Origin: Lentisphaerota bacterium | Lineage (GTDB): Bacteria; Verrucomicrobiota; Lentisphaeria; Victivallales; Victivallaceae | Assembly (NCBI GenBank): GCA_024225035.1 | Contig: JAAEMX010000001.1 | Coordinates: 56,657-120,656, forward strand | DNA length: 64,000 nt | Reading direction: 5' to 3' | In this document: positions 35,221 to 44,556 of the stretch, one piece after another | Numbering within the stretch: position 1 is the stretch's first letter | How the letters are laid out: each line of letters starts with the position of its first letter | Notes under the pieces: generated by a model | Seen by the model: the letters and a program-made list of their open reading frames with translations, nothing else | What the model was told of the DNA's origin: nothing | Databases searched by the model: none | Position numbers and translations under genes: made by a program

Positions 35221-36363
35221 ATGAAAAAAGTAGTGATTTTTATCGCAATCCTGGCAGTAGTTGTTTTACTGCACATATTGTTTATACAACCGTTTTTCAG
35301 CGATAGTAAAAACGACAAAGATAAAAAGCCTGTTAATTCAGAAATGAAAGCAGGTAAAAACGCGACGGATAAAGCTTCAACTGTTCCTGAGAAAGCGAAG
35401 GAACCAGTAAAAGTTGTTCATAAGTTCAAGTTTAAAGCTTCAAGCTCAAATCCGAACTTTGGCCGTCACTTTACGTATCGGAATGCAGTCTGGAATACAA
35501 TCAAGACTCTGCCGGATTCAGCTGAAGTACGTAGCGGGATTTTGATTGATCTTGGAACCAGACAGGTTCTTTGGGCAAAGCATCCTCGTGATCCGGTTCC
35601 AATTGCTTCAATGACAAAAATGATGACATTGCTGCTGGCTTTTGAAAATCTTGAGCACAGAAATGATATATCATTGGATACTCCTGTTAAAGTAAGCTTA
35701 GCTACTCAAAAAATCGGTGGAGCTCAGGTTTACCTTGACCACCGTGAAACTTTCCCGTTGGGGGAACTGATGAAGACCGTAGCTATCAAGAGTGCTAATG
35801 ATTCGGCTTATCAGGTCGCTGAATTCCTTAGCGGCAACGATGTTCCTAGTTTTGTTGTTAAAATGAACAGGAGAGCACGTGCCTTGCATATGCCAAGCAC
35901 TAAATTTGTTAACCCAAATGGTCTGCCTGCAACTTCAGGTGAAAATTCACTCAGCAGTCCTGAAGGCATGGCAATATTGGCGGAACAGCTTTTGTTATAC
36001 CCACAGCTTCGGAAATGGACAACAACTGTTAATGCTTATTTCCGCCCAGAAGGCGACAAGGCGAGGCAATTACTGACTAATACAAACAGACTGATAAAGA
36101 CTTGTCCCGGTGTTGACGGCATGAAAACCGGATATATTAAAGCTGCTGGCTTTTGCATTACAGCTACATGTAAACGCGGTGGCAGAAGATTGGTCGCGGT
36201 TGTAACTGGCTTCAAAATGAGAAAAGAGCGTGATGCTTTTGTGGCAAGGCTTCTTGACTGGGGCTATCGGCGTGCTGCGGAATTAGCTTCAGACGACGAA
36301 AGCTCAGTAATGTCCACTTTGGCAAATACCAAAGTGGAAAAAGTGGAAAGCAAAAAGAAATAA
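35221..36363 (+). CDS. D-alanyl-D-alanine carboxypeptidase (peptidase S11)
   Basis: The 380-residue penicillin-binding protein of the DacA class trims pentapeptides of peptidoglycan outside the inner membrane. The N-terminal helix (about 3-22) is a signal or anchor, followed by a Lys-rich linker to about residue 75. Catalytic motifs are complete: S130-MT-K133, S191-A-N193 and K302-T-G304. It lacks an obvious C-terminal amphipathic PBP5 anchor, so the N-terminal helix probably holds it. It follows leuA by 32 bp, but function is unrelated. Confidence 0.9.
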   Translation: MKKVVIFIAILAVVVLLHILFIQPFFSDSKNDKDKKPVNSEMKAGKNATDKASTVPEKAKEPVKVVHKFKFKASSSNPNFGRHFTYRNAVWNTIKTLPDSAEVRSGILIDLGTRQVLWAKHPRDPVPIASMTKMMTLLLAFENLEHRNDISLDTPVKVSLATQKIGGAQVYLDHRETFPLGELMKTVAIKSANDSAYQVAEFLSGNDVPSFVVKMNRRARALHMPSTKFVNPNGLPATSGENSLSSPEGMAILAEQLLLYPQLRKWTTTVNAYFRPEGDKARQLLTNTNRLIKTCPGVDGMKTGYIKAAGFCITATCKRGGRRLVAVVTGFKMRKERDAFVARLLDWGYRRAAELASDDESSVMSTLANTKVEKVESKKK

Positions 36364-36368
36364 GCTTT

Positions 36369-37208
36369 TTACTTCTTAGTTAGTTCAATACCGTCATCGG
36401 TAACCTTGATAATTTTTTCTTTATACAGGTTGCCGATGATTTGTTTAAACATCTTTTTGCTCATTGCGAACTCACGCTTAATATCTTCCGGTGAACTCTT
36501 GCTGTTGTATGGCAGATAACCTCCGGCAGCTTTCAGCTTTTCCAGAATTTGTGGTTTTTCATCACGTACTCCTTCAAAGCCAGGCTTACGAAGAGTTATA
36601 TCAAGTCTACCATCAGGACGTATTTTGCTGATCCAGCCAGTTGTTTTCTCACCAATTCTAACTTTGCGGAAAAGATCGCGTTCATAAAGCTTACCAAGGT
36701 ATTCACCGTTAACCAGAACTGTGAAGCCCAGTTCACTATGCTCAAGTATCATGATTTCAACCTCAAGTCCGGGCCACATTCCAGGGCCTGCGAGAAGTTG
36801 AGCGTGGCGGCGGTAACGTATTGATCCGGTCAGGCGGTCACTGACTCTGTCATAACAAACACGTACAACGTACTTACGTCCCTGTGACATGCGAATATCG
36901 CCTTGCTCTTTGAAAGGCACAAACAGGTCTTTTTCAAGTCCCCACTCCAGAAAAGCGCCGAAACGGTTGACATCTTTTACCTGCAATAGCGCAAAATCAC
37001 CTACAGTAGCTAGAGGTTTACGTGTCGTTGCAATTGGGCGATCGCTTGAGTCTGTGTAGATGAAAACTTCGATCTCATCGCCGATCTCCAGGTGAGCGGG
37101 TACATATTTACGCGGCAGCAGGATTTCTTCCTCGCCATCAGTTAGATAAACACCGAAATCAACTCTTCGACTGACCTCCAGTGTGTTGTAATATCCAATT
37201 TTTATCAT
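36369..37208 (-). CDS. cvfB: CvfB-like S1-domain RNA-binding protein
   Basis: The 279-residue protein has the CvfB organisation: three OB/S1-type segments (about 1-60, 62-130 and 145-215) and a C-terminal winged helix (about 220-279, with SSPEDIKREFAMSKKMFKQIIGNLYKE). Characteristic pieces are DFGVYLTDGEEEILLPRKYVP and NRFGAFLEWGLEKDLFVPFKEQ. The family binds RNA and affects virulence gene expression in Firmicutes, but the exact role is unclear. It is convergent with the carboxypeptidase gene, 5 bp apart. Confidence 0.9.
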   Translation of the reverse strand: MIKIGYYNTLEVSRRVDFGVYLTDGEEEILLPRKYVPAHLEIGDEIEVFIYTDSSDRPIATTRKPLATVGDFALLQVKDVNRFGAFLEWGLEKDLFVPFKEQGDIRMSQGRKYVVRVCYDRVSDRLTGSIRYRRHAQLLAGPGMWPGLEVEIMILEHSELGFTVLVNGEYLGKLYERDLFRKVRIGEKTTGWISKIRPDGRLDITLRKPGFEGVRDEKPQILEKLKAAGGYLPYNSKSSPEDIKREFAMSKKMFKQIIGNLYKEKIIKVTDDGIELTKK

Positions 37209-37445
37209 TAAAAATCCTTTATAGGTGTTAAATTATTTTCAGAACATACACCCAAGGGCGTTATTTGCAAGAAACACTAACAATTGCAGATCAAATAAGT
37301 AACAAAGCTTCATTATTCAATGAATTGCGTTATATTTTGCTATTTATTGCAATATTACCTTTGAAATATTTTTTGAAGGCAATAATTTAGCTGTTTTGAG
37401 ATTCAATCAATTTTACTAAAATAACATATTTCCAAGGTGAAAACA

Positions 37446-38327
37446 ATGGACTGCAAAAGCTGTAACAAAAAGGACTGCCCATCAAAAAATCAGCGTCCTG
37501 ATGAGCGTCTGGAAGACTTTCTCGAACGCCAGGAACTGGCCAAACGCATGTGCAAAATCAAACACAAAATACTGGTTATGTCCGGTAAAGGTGGCGTTGG
37601 CAAGAGTACTGTTGCCGTAAATATGGCTGTGGCTTTATCTCGTGAAGGCTATAACGTTGGTTTGTTGGACGTGGATATTCACGGGCCAAGTATTCCTACT
37701 ATGCTCAACCTGAAAGACGTCAAAATGATGCAGAGTGAAGCCGGCGTGCTTCCCGTTAAAGTAGGGCCGCATTTGAAGGTCATTTCTATTGCGTTTTTCC
37801 TCGAGCATCCTGAACAGGCTGTAATTTGGCGCGGGCCTATGAAAATGGGCGTTATCAAACAGTTCCTGAAAGATGTTGATTGGGGCGATCTGGATTATTT
37901 GGTTATCGATTCACCTCCGGGTACTGGTGATGAGCCGCTTTCTGTTGTTCAGTTGATAGAAGATATCGATGGTGGCGTAATGGTCACAACTCCGCAGGAA
38001 GTCGCTTCGTCTGACGTACGTCGTTCTGTGACTTTCTGTAATAAAATTAATTTACCGGTACTTGGCGTTGTTGAAAATATGAGTGGTTTCCGTTGTCCTG
38101 ATTGCGGCAAGATTACTGATATTTTCAGCTCAGGCGGCGGTAAAAAACTGGCTGAGGACATGAAAGTCCCATTTCTTGGTAAAGTTCCGATTGACCCGGC
38201 TGTTGTACAGGCTGGTGACGAAGGTACTCCTTTTGTTAACGCTTTTGGCGGCACTCAGACAGCAAAAGACTTTAATGAAATTATCAAGCCGATTATCGGG
38301 CTTGAAACAAGTGGAAAATCCGAGTAA
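37446..38327 (+). CDS. Mrp/NBP35-family Fe-S carrier ATPase
   Basis: The 293-residue P-loop ATPase probably carries and delivers Fe-S clusters. AAGG eight nt before the ATG at 37446 decides the start over an in-frame GTG at 37437. The N-terminus bears cysteines (C3, C6, C11) of the NBP35-like type. The deviant Walker A GKGGVGKST lies at 47-55, then DVDIHGPSIPTML and IDSPPGTGDEPL. The C-terminal CPDC pair (CxxC) bridges the dimer cluster. Domain content is complete. Confidence 0.92.
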   Translation: MDCKSCNKKDCPSKNQRPDERLEDFLERQELAKRMCKIKHKILVMSGKGGVGKSTVAVNMAVALSREGYNVGLLDVDIHGPSIPTMLNLKDVKMMQSEAGVLPVKVGPHLKVISIAFFLEHPEQAVIWRGPMKMGVIKQFLKDVDWGDLDYLVIDSPPGTGDEPLSVVQLIEDIDGGVMVTTPQEVASSDVRRSVTFCNKINLPVLGVVENMSGFRCPDCGKITDIFSSGGGKKLAEDMKVPFLGKVPIDPAVVQAGDEGTPFVNAFGGTQTAKDFNEIIKPIIGLETSGKSE

Positions 38328-38341
38328 AATACTGAAGTTCG

Positions 38342-38381
38342 GCTGCCGGACGACATGTATTTGTCCAGCAGCTTGATTTTT
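38342..38381 (+). terminator. Probable intrinsic terminator after the Mrp-type gene
   Basis: GCTGC-C-GGAC (38342-38351) pairs with GTCC-A-GCAGC (38363-38372), with one mismatch, and is followed by TTGATTTTT. The T-run is interrupted, so strength is uncertain. Confidence 0.55.
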
Positions 38382-38468
38382 CACTTGTAAGATTTATAAT
38401 ATTAGTTCATTGAAAAGAGACGAAGCCGGATTTAATTTTAAATGCTATAATATTCCGGGAGGGAAACA

Positions 38469-39992
38469 ATGAAAGATATTCTTGAAAACGCTTCAAGTCT
38501 TATCCGTTCGCATGAAGACGACATCAGGCAGAATATAGACAAGAAATGCAGCAAAGTTTCTTTCTATAAAAAATCAGTATTCAAAAAAGATAGCGCGATT
38601 GTCGCTATGGCTAGGGACGATAAACAGCGGTTTATTCTTGTTATTTCTGAACGTGAAGATGGTATCATTTCCGAATTTGAAGGAGAACAGATCGGTGACG
38701 CCGCAATTGCTCGTAAATGTCCTTTGAGCGAGCATAACGCAAAAGTTCTGCGCAAACATTTCCCATGGACAGCTCCAATTTCACTCCGTGACCGCAAAAC
38801 TACTGTTGGCTGCGGCGACCGCCTTGGTCTGGCGACTGCAGGTCACATTGCAGCAGCTTCCAAATATCAGGTAACTCCTGTTCTTGCTCAGCAGTCAATG
38901 CGTGAACTGGAACTGACCGGACGCACGTACCGCAATGTGGTTGATGACGCTACTTTCATGGTTTTTCAGGCTGGTTATAAAGATGGTTATGGAGCAGATG
39001 GCGACCATCTTAAAACAATTCCAGATATTGATATTGCGCTGGCTGCCGGTATGCCGATGATTACTCTTGACCTGTCCGAAGTTATGAACGCTGCGGCTGG
39101 AGACTGGAGTCAGGATGAAGTTGATGCTGAGTTTGAAAAACTAGACGCAGCTACTCAAAAACGTATTGAGGAAGATTATTTCGGTAAGTCTTTCAGTGTT
39201 GGCGCTGATGTTATCGAAATGGATGCTCCGACTGCTCGCCGTTGTGCGGTAATGTATCTAGGAGCTTTGGATTTTGCTTTAGAAGTTCATGACCACCTTG
39301 TCAGCAAACGCGGTGACAAGTTTGATCTTGAAATTTCTATTGATGAAACAACTTCTCCCACGTTGCCTTCACATCATCTCTTTATTGTGAAAGAACTGCG
39401 TCTGCGTAATGTTGAATTCACTTCACTGGCTCCTCGCTTTATCGGCGAATTCCAGAAAGCTGTTGATTATATTGGCGACGTTGAGGAATTTGATCGTCAG
39501 TTCCGTGTACATGCCGATATAGCTAAGGCTTTTGGCGATTACAAAGTATCTATCCACTCTGGCAGCGATAAGTTTATGGTTTATCCGGCCATTGGCGAAA
39601 TGACTGGAATGCGCCTGCACCTTAAGACTGCCGGAACCAGCTGGCTTGAAGCTGTGCGTGTGATCGCTGAAAATGAGCCGGTACTGTACCGTGTTATGCA
39701 TAAGTGCGCACTTGATAATTTTCAGGAAATGCTCAAACTTTATCACATCACTGCTGATATCAACAAGATTCCTGATGTCGATCAAATGGCAGACGAAGAT
39801 TTGGGGTCGCTCGTGGAAATGAACGAAGCACGTCAATTGCTGCATGTTACCTATGGCCCAATCCTGAATGACAAGGCTATTCGTCCGTTGTTTTTTGATG
39901 CTATGCACAAGTTCGAAAAGCAGTATATGGAAAAACTTAAAGGGCACTTCGATAAGCACTTGAGTTTGCTTGGTGTTCCAGTCAAAGCTTAA
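38469..39992 (+). CDS. uxaE: Tagaturonate/fructuronate epimerase, UxaE family
   Basis: The 507-residue protein matches the UxaE family, metal-dependent C4 epimerases that turn D-tagaturonate into D-fructuronate in hexuronate (pectin) breakdown. Recognised by GCGDRLGLATAGHIAA near 117-132, VLAQQSMRELELTGRTY, DDATFMVFQAGYKDGYGADGDHLKT and the C-terminal KVSIHSGSDKFMVYP. Length is right. GGAGGG precedes the ATG. No other uronate genes are nearby; the terminator at 40018-40056 makes it a single-gene unit. Substrate is inferred from the family. Confidence 0.87.
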   Translation: MKDILENASSLIRSHEDDIRQNIDKKCSKVSFYKKSVFKKDSAIVAMARDDKQRFILVISEREDGIISEFEGEQIGDAAIARKCPLSEHNAKVLRKHFPWTAPISLRDRKTTVGCGDRLGLATAGHIAAASKYQVTPVLAQQSMRELELTGRTYRNVVDDATFMVFQAGYKDGYGADGDHLKTIPDIDIALAAGMPMITLDLSEVMNAAAGDWSQDEVDAEFEKLDAATQKRIEEDYFGKSFSVGADVIEMDAPTARRCAVMYLGALDFALEVHDHLVSKRGDKFDLEISIDETTSPTLPSHHLFIVKELRLRNVEFTSLAPRFIGEFQKAVDYIGDVEEFDRQFRVHADIAKAFGDYKVSIHSGSDKFMVYPAIGEMTGMRLHLKTAGTSWLEAVRVIAENEPVLYRVMHKCALDNFQEMLKLYHITADINKIPDVDQMADEDLGSLVEMNEARQLLHVTYGPILNDKAIRPLFFDAMHKFEKQYMEKLKGHFDKHLSLLGVPVKA

Positions 39993-40017
39993 TAATAGTA
40001 AATAATTGATATTTTTC

Positions 40018-40056
40018 GCCCGAATCACTGATTTATATTTGCGATTCGGGCTTTTT
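40018..40056 (+). terminator. Intrinsic terminator after uxaE
   Basis: Perfect 9-bp stem GCCCGAATC (40018-40026) and GATTCGGGC (40043-40051) with a 16-nt loop, followed by TTTTT. Confidence 0.88.
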
Positions 40057-40126
40057 GCTGTAAATTCGTACTTTCGGTTAATTTTGGAATTATGTGTTAA
40101 TTATTAAATAAAGAAGGATTTCAATT

Positions 40127-40462
40127 ATGATGTCACTTGTTAACATTGCAGCAGCAGCCGCAAAATCTCAGGGTAGTGGCTGGCTCCCGTTGCTCGGCCC
40201 TATCATCGTTTTTGGTGTGATGATCTTTTTCATGATCCGCTCCCAGAAAAAACAAGCCTCAAAACGGCAGCAAATGCTTGATCACATCAAAAAAGGTGAT
40301 CACGTCGTAGCAGCAGGTGGAATTCATGGTTCTATCGTAGAAGTAAAAGACAAAACTTTCACCGTACAAATTGCTGAAAATGTAAAAGTCGAAGTTAGCA
40401 AAGGTGGCGTAAGCGGAATCTTTAACGAATCTGGCGAAGCTCAGGCTACTGACGGTAAATAA
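40127..40462 (+). CDS. yajC: Preprotein translocase subunit YajC
   Basis: The 111-residue protein has one membrane helix (about 21-38), then MIRSQKKQASKRQQMLDHIKKGDHVVAAGGIHGSI, the YajC signature, and an acidic C-terminal part. YajC joins SecDF in the accessory translocase complex. AAGGA precedes the ATG. It is followed by secDF after 17 bp; the two form an operon that ends at the terminator at 43095-43119. Confidence 0.95.
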   Translation: MMSLVNIAAAAAKSQGSGWLPLLGPIIVFGVMIFFMIRSQKKQASKRQQMLDHIKKGDHVVAAGGIHGSIVEVKDKTFTVQIAENVKVEVSKGGVSGIFNESGEAQATDGK

Positions 40463-40479
40463 TATAACGAGAGGGAGCC

Positions 40480-43083
40480 ATGAACAAACGACCGGTTATC
40501 TTGCGAAGCTTAATCGCCCTGGTGGTCATAGCCGTATTTTTCATTTCTATACATCCTCTTACGCAACGGGATTTTTACGAGACATTTAAGTCTCTGCTCA
40601 AAGATTCCAAAAGCCCGGTAGCTGCTAAGCTGGTTCGGGAAGCTAAAGAGGCACAGGCTAAAGACTCCAGCATGTATGCAACAACAGCTTTGCTGAATGC
40701 TGCCAATAAAAACGGTGTTGAACTTAAAACAATGGTCAACGGCAAAGACTTGCAGGTCAATAGTGACGTGATAAGTCTGGTCCGAAAAAAAGCCAGCAGT
40801 TCAATCCGTCTCGGGCTTGACCTTAATGGTGGTGTTGAGTTTATGCTTGAGCTGGTGCCTGATCAGGACTTCCTGAACAGCATCAAAAAGGAAAGCAAAG
40901 GCGGTAAAGATGCTCAAGCGGAATACAAAAAACGCATGGATAATGAGTTTAATCGTTATCGCGATATAGCTATTGAGACCTTGCGTTCCCGTATGGAAGC
41001 TCAGAAGATTTATGAGGCTGAAATCACACCTGCCGGTGGCAGATATATTTCGTTGAAAGTTCCGGTCGTTTCCAAGGAAGAAAAACTTAAGCTCCTGAAA
41101 CTCATCAAAATGAGCGCTAAGCTGCGCTTCCGTTTTGTTAACACTAACAATGATAAGCTCGTTCAGCAATACTTAGCTAACCCGAAGACATTCAAGGCTC
41201 CGATGGGCTATGACTTGATGAAAGTCAAGGAATTCAGGACTGGCAAAAAAGAGTTGACCAGATACTATTTTGTTAACAAACGTTGGGCAATGGACGGGAA
41301 AAATATCATTGATGCACGAGCAGGCAATGATCAGTTTGGTCAGCGTAAAATATCGCTTAGATTTAACAGCACGGGGGCTGAACGTTTTGGTGAAATTACT
41401 TCCAAAAACATCGGTCGACAGTTGGCTATTGTTTTGGACGACAAGCTTTATTGTGCCCCGGTAATCAGAAGTGCAATTCCCACCGGGCAAGCTGAGATTT
41501 CCGGTAATTTCTCTAATGACGAAGCTAAAAATATCTCTGACGCTCTGGTCAGCGGCAGTCTGCCGTTCCAGATCAGAGTTGAAGGTATTTTCGATACAGA
41601 CCCGACACTTGGTGTAGCAAATGTTCAAAACGGTATCTGGGCAGGTATTTTTGCCCTGTTAATCGTGATGGGCTTTATGATATTCTACTACCTCCGTGCC
41701 GGTATTGTAGCTGTTATCGCACTTGGCGTAAACATTGTTCTTGTGCTGGGAGCGTTGGCAGCGTTTGACGCAACCTTGACCCTGCCGGGTATTGCGGGTA
41801 TTATTTTGACCATCGGTATGTCGGTGGATGCAAATGTACTTATCTTTGAACGTATACGAGAGGAGCTGCAGAGGAAGAAGAGTCTGCAGACTGCTATTGA
41901 CCTCGGCTACGGCAGAGCCTTTATTACCATTCTTGACTCAAACCTGACAACGCTGTTTACTGCGCTGATTTTGATGCGTGTAGGTACTGGTCCGATAAAA
42001 GGTTTTGCTGTCACTTTGAGTATTGGTATTCTGACCAGTATGTTTACGGCTCTGTTCCTGACCAGACTCATTTTTGACTATATTGACCGTGTTCACCCGT
42101 TCAAGGGTATGAAGATGTTATCTTTTGTCAAAAAGCCGAAGTTTGACTTCATTGGAATGCGTAAATATGCCTTCACTCTTTCAGGCGTACTGATAATTGC
42201 CAGTCTGGTTCTTTTCGGAGTCAAAGGTAAAACCATGTTTGGTGTTGACTTTACTGGCGGTACTCAGGTAACATTTGATTATCAGAAACGTATCCCTGTC
42301 AACAAGATTGAAGATACCCTGAAAAATGCTGGATTTGAAGCTCAGGTTAATTACAAAACCAGTGCATCTCAAGTTGATAATAAAAAGATGGAAATTCTTA
42401 TCCGTAAGAATATCAAGCTTGAAAAATCTGGTACTAAAGAAGCAGTTAGTCCAAAAGAGCAGATCGCAAACCTGCTGAATAAAGCATATCCGGGAACTAG
42501 GCTCGCCGGCGGTCAGGAAACTTCTATAGGTGGTCTGGTCGGTTACGAGTTCAGTAAGTCGGCTCTGTTGGCTATAGGTTTGGCGTTCCTGGGTATTATT
42601 ATTTATATTTCAATACGTTTCGAATTTGCTTATGCGATTGCTTCAATTGTTGCTCTTATTCATGACGTTATTGTTGCAACAGGCATTTATATTGCCTGCG
42701 GTAATGAAGTCTCATTGCCGGTAGTTGCGGCAATCCTGACCATTATCGGTTACTCGTTAAATGACACTATTGTGGTATTTGACCGTATCCGTGAGGATGT
42801 CAAACAGGAAAAAGGCTACACCTACAAACAGCTTATTAATCTCAGTATTAACCAGACCCTCAGTCGTACGACTTTGACTTCGTTCACTACCGTACTGGTA
42901 CTGGTTGTACTTTACTTTTTCGGTGGTATTGCGATCAACGACTTTGTATTCGTGATGCTGCTTGGCGTAATTGTCGGTACTTATTCGTCAATCTTCGTTG
43001 CCAGCCCGATCGTGGCATTCTGGCATCGTAAGATTGGTTCACGTGTCAAAGATGACGCGCCGGTGCCGGTCGCCAGTAAGTAA
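40480..43083 (+). CDS. secDF: Fused protein translocase subunit SecDF
   Basis: The 867-residue RND-family membrane protein uses the proton motive force to pull secreted proteins outward. The SecD half spans about 1-545: helix 8-26, GLDLNGGVEFMLEL near 112, a large first periplasmic domain, and GMSVDANVLIFERIREEL in the transmembrane core. The SecF half follows from about 560, with GVDFTGGTQVTF near 588 and YSLNDTIVVFDRIRED. Both halves keep their conserved D and R residues. A single fused chain is common in several phyla, including PVC members. GAGGGAG precedes the ATG. Confidence 0.96.
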   Translation: MNKRPVILRSLIALVVIAVFFISIHPLTQRDFYETFKSLLKDSKSPVAAKLVREAKEAQAKDSSMYATTALLNAANKNGVELKTMVNGKDLQVNSDVISLVRKKASSSIRLGLDLNGGVEFMLELVPDQDFLNSIKKESKGGKDAQAEYKKRMDNEFNRYRDIAIETLRSRMEAQKIYEAEITPAGGRYISLKVPVVSKEEKLKLLKLIKMSAKLRFRFVNTNNDKLVQQYLANPKTFKAPMGYDLMKVKEFRTGKKELTRYYFVNKRWAMDGKNIIDARAGNDQFGQRKISLRFNSTGAERFGEITSKNIGRQLAIVLDDKLYCAPVIRSAIPTGQAEISGNFSNDEAKNISDALVSGSLPFQIRVEGIFDTDPTLGVANVQNGIWAGIFALLIVMGFMIFYYLRAGIVAVIALGVNIVLVLGALAAFDATLTLPGIAGIILTIGMSVDANVLIFERIREELQRKKSLQTAIDLGYGRAFITILDSNLTTLFTALILMRVGTGPIKGFAVTLSIGILTSMFTALFLTRLIFDYIDRVHPFKGMKMLSFVKKPKFDFIGMRKYAFTLSGVLIIASLVLFGVKGKTMFGVDFTGGTQVTFDYQKRIPVNKIEDTLKNAGFEAQVNYKTSASQVDNKKMEILIRKNIKLEKSGTKEAVSPKEQIANLLNKAYPGTRLAGGQETSIGGLVGYEFSKSALLAIGLAFLGIIIYISIRFEFAYAIASIVALIHDVIVATGIYIACGNEVSLPVVAAILTIIGYSLNDTIVVFDRIREDVKQEKGYTYKQLINLSINQTLSRTTLTSFTTVLVLVVLYFFGGIAINDFVFVMLLGVIVGTYSSIFVASPIVAFWHRKIGSRVKDDAPVPVASK

Positions 43084-43094
43084 TATTGCTTTTT

Positions 43095-43119
43095 AGCCCG
43101 CTTCGGCGGGCTTTTTTTT
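43095..43119 (+). terminator. Intrinsic terminator after secDF
   Basis: AGCCCGC (43095-43101), TTCG tetraloop, GCGGGCT (43106-43112), then seven further T. Very strong. Confidence 0.95.
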
Positions 43120-43191
43120 ACCTTTAATTTTGAGTTTTGCGTAAAAAAGTTTATTGTAAAAGGGAACAGGCATAACATTATTGGAGTTGGT

Positions 43192-44556
43192 ATGCGCCCG
43201 TTAAAATTAAGTTCAGCCGGAATGCGAGGCATTATCGGTTCAGGGCTTACCCCTGAAAATATCATTGACTTTTCCCGTGCGTTCGGGACTTTTATCGACG
43301 GCGGCAGGGTTATTGTCGCTCGTGACACCCGCTTTTCTTCTGAAATGCTGCATCGTGGAGTTGTTTCTGCTCTACTAAGTTGTGGTTGTGAGGTTCATGA
43401 TGCCGGAATACTGCCAGCCCCCGTTGTACATTTTTCTATAAACAAGCTTGAAGCTGCAGGGGCACTTTTAATTGGGGGCGGTCATCAGGCTGCGGGCTGG
43501 AACTCGATAATTCCTTTTAACAGTGAAGGCGCATATTGCAGCGCTATTCAGCTGCGTGAACTCTTCGATATTTATCACAGCAGACGCTTTATTGCTTGTG
43601 ACTGGGCTGGAGCTAAAAAAGTAATTCCAGTTAATCCAGGTATTCTTGATGTGTATCTTGATGCCTTGTGTGAATTTGTTGATGCTGATCTTATTGCCAA
43701 ATCTAAATTTAAAATTGTCTGCGACTTCTGTAACGGTTCCGGTTCTGTGCTGGCTGAGAAGCTGGCTTTACGCCTTGGACTGGAAATTATCCCGATAAAT
43801 AATATTTTGACAGGTGTGCTGCCGCATGATCCCGAGCCGCGACCGCGCAGCGCATTTCAAGTTCAGGCTTTAATTGAACCTTTGCAGGCTAATGCTGGTT
43901 TTGTTTACAATAGTGACATGAGCCGTGTCGGACTGGTTTCTGATACGGGTGAAACTCTTTCTGAAGAGTACAGTTTTCCCTTGGGGACGGACTACGTTTT
44001 AAGGAAGTTTAAAGCTGAAAAACCGACTGTTGTGACCAATATTTGTACAACACGTATACTTGATGAAGTTGTAAAACGGCATGGCGGCAGAGTTATTAAA
44101 AGTCGTGTGGGCCAATCAAATATCATTGACCAAATGAAAGAGTCTGGGGCAGTGCTTGGTGGTGAAGGCTGCGGAGCTTTTGCCTGTGAAGGCTGGGTTC
44201 AGGGATTTGACGCTATGTTTATGACGGTAGTTATTCTGGAAGCTATGGCGGCAAGGAACATGCGGCTGTCGCAGTTGGTTGATGAATTGCCGCGTTACCA
44301 TATTGTCAAGAAAACGATCAATTGTTCTTCAGCTCACGCATATACCGTAATCCGCAGGCTCAGCAACCGTTTCAAAGATGCTCTGGTGAATGAAGAGGAC
44401 GGTTTGCGACTTGACTGGCCTGATGGCTGGGTTAGCCTGAGAGCATCAACTACAGACCAGGTTATAAGGCTGATTTCAGAATGGAAGACCAAAACTGAAG
44501 CCGAAGACCAGGCAATGCATATTCGCGGCATAATTGAGAGGTTGACAGCATCATGA
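43192..44556 (+). CDS. Catalytically dead phosphohexomutase paralog
   Basis: The 454-residue protein has the alpha-D-phosphohexomutase fold and is the same length as its downstream neighbour, with which it aligns throughout. Every catalytic motif is changed. The TASHNP serine loop reads GGGHQAA (the phosphoserine position is Gly, near 97). The metal loop DPDGDR reads NSDMSR. The phosphate-binding RPSNTEP reads RASTTDQ. The sugar loop GGEG is kept (GGEGCGAFACEGW). The frame is intact and overlaps the active gene by ATGA, so it is selected for something other than catalysis; a partner or regulator of the active subunit is the simplest idea. Confidence 0.8.
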   Translation: MRPLKLSSAGMRGIIGSGLTPENIIDFSRAFGTFIDGGRVIVARDTRFSSEMLHRGVVSALLSCGCEVHDAGILPAPVVHFSINKLEAAGALLIGGGHQAAGWNSIIPFNSEGAYCSAIQLRELFDIYHSRRFIACDWAGAKKVIPVNPGILDVYLDALCEFVDADLIAKSKFKIVCDFCNGSGSVLAEKLALRLGLEIIPINNILTGVLPHDPEPRPRSAFQVQALIEPLQANAGFVYNSDMSRVGLVSDTGETLSEEYSFPLGTDYVLRKFKAEKPTVVTNICTTRILDEVVKRHGGRVIKSRVGQSNIIDQMKESGAVLGGEGCGAFACEGWVQGFDAMFMTVVILEAMAARNMRLSQLVDELPRYHIVKKTINCSSAHAYTVIRRLSNRFKDALVNEEDGLRLDWPDGWVSLRASTTDQVIRLISEWKTKTEAEDQAMHIRGIIERLTAS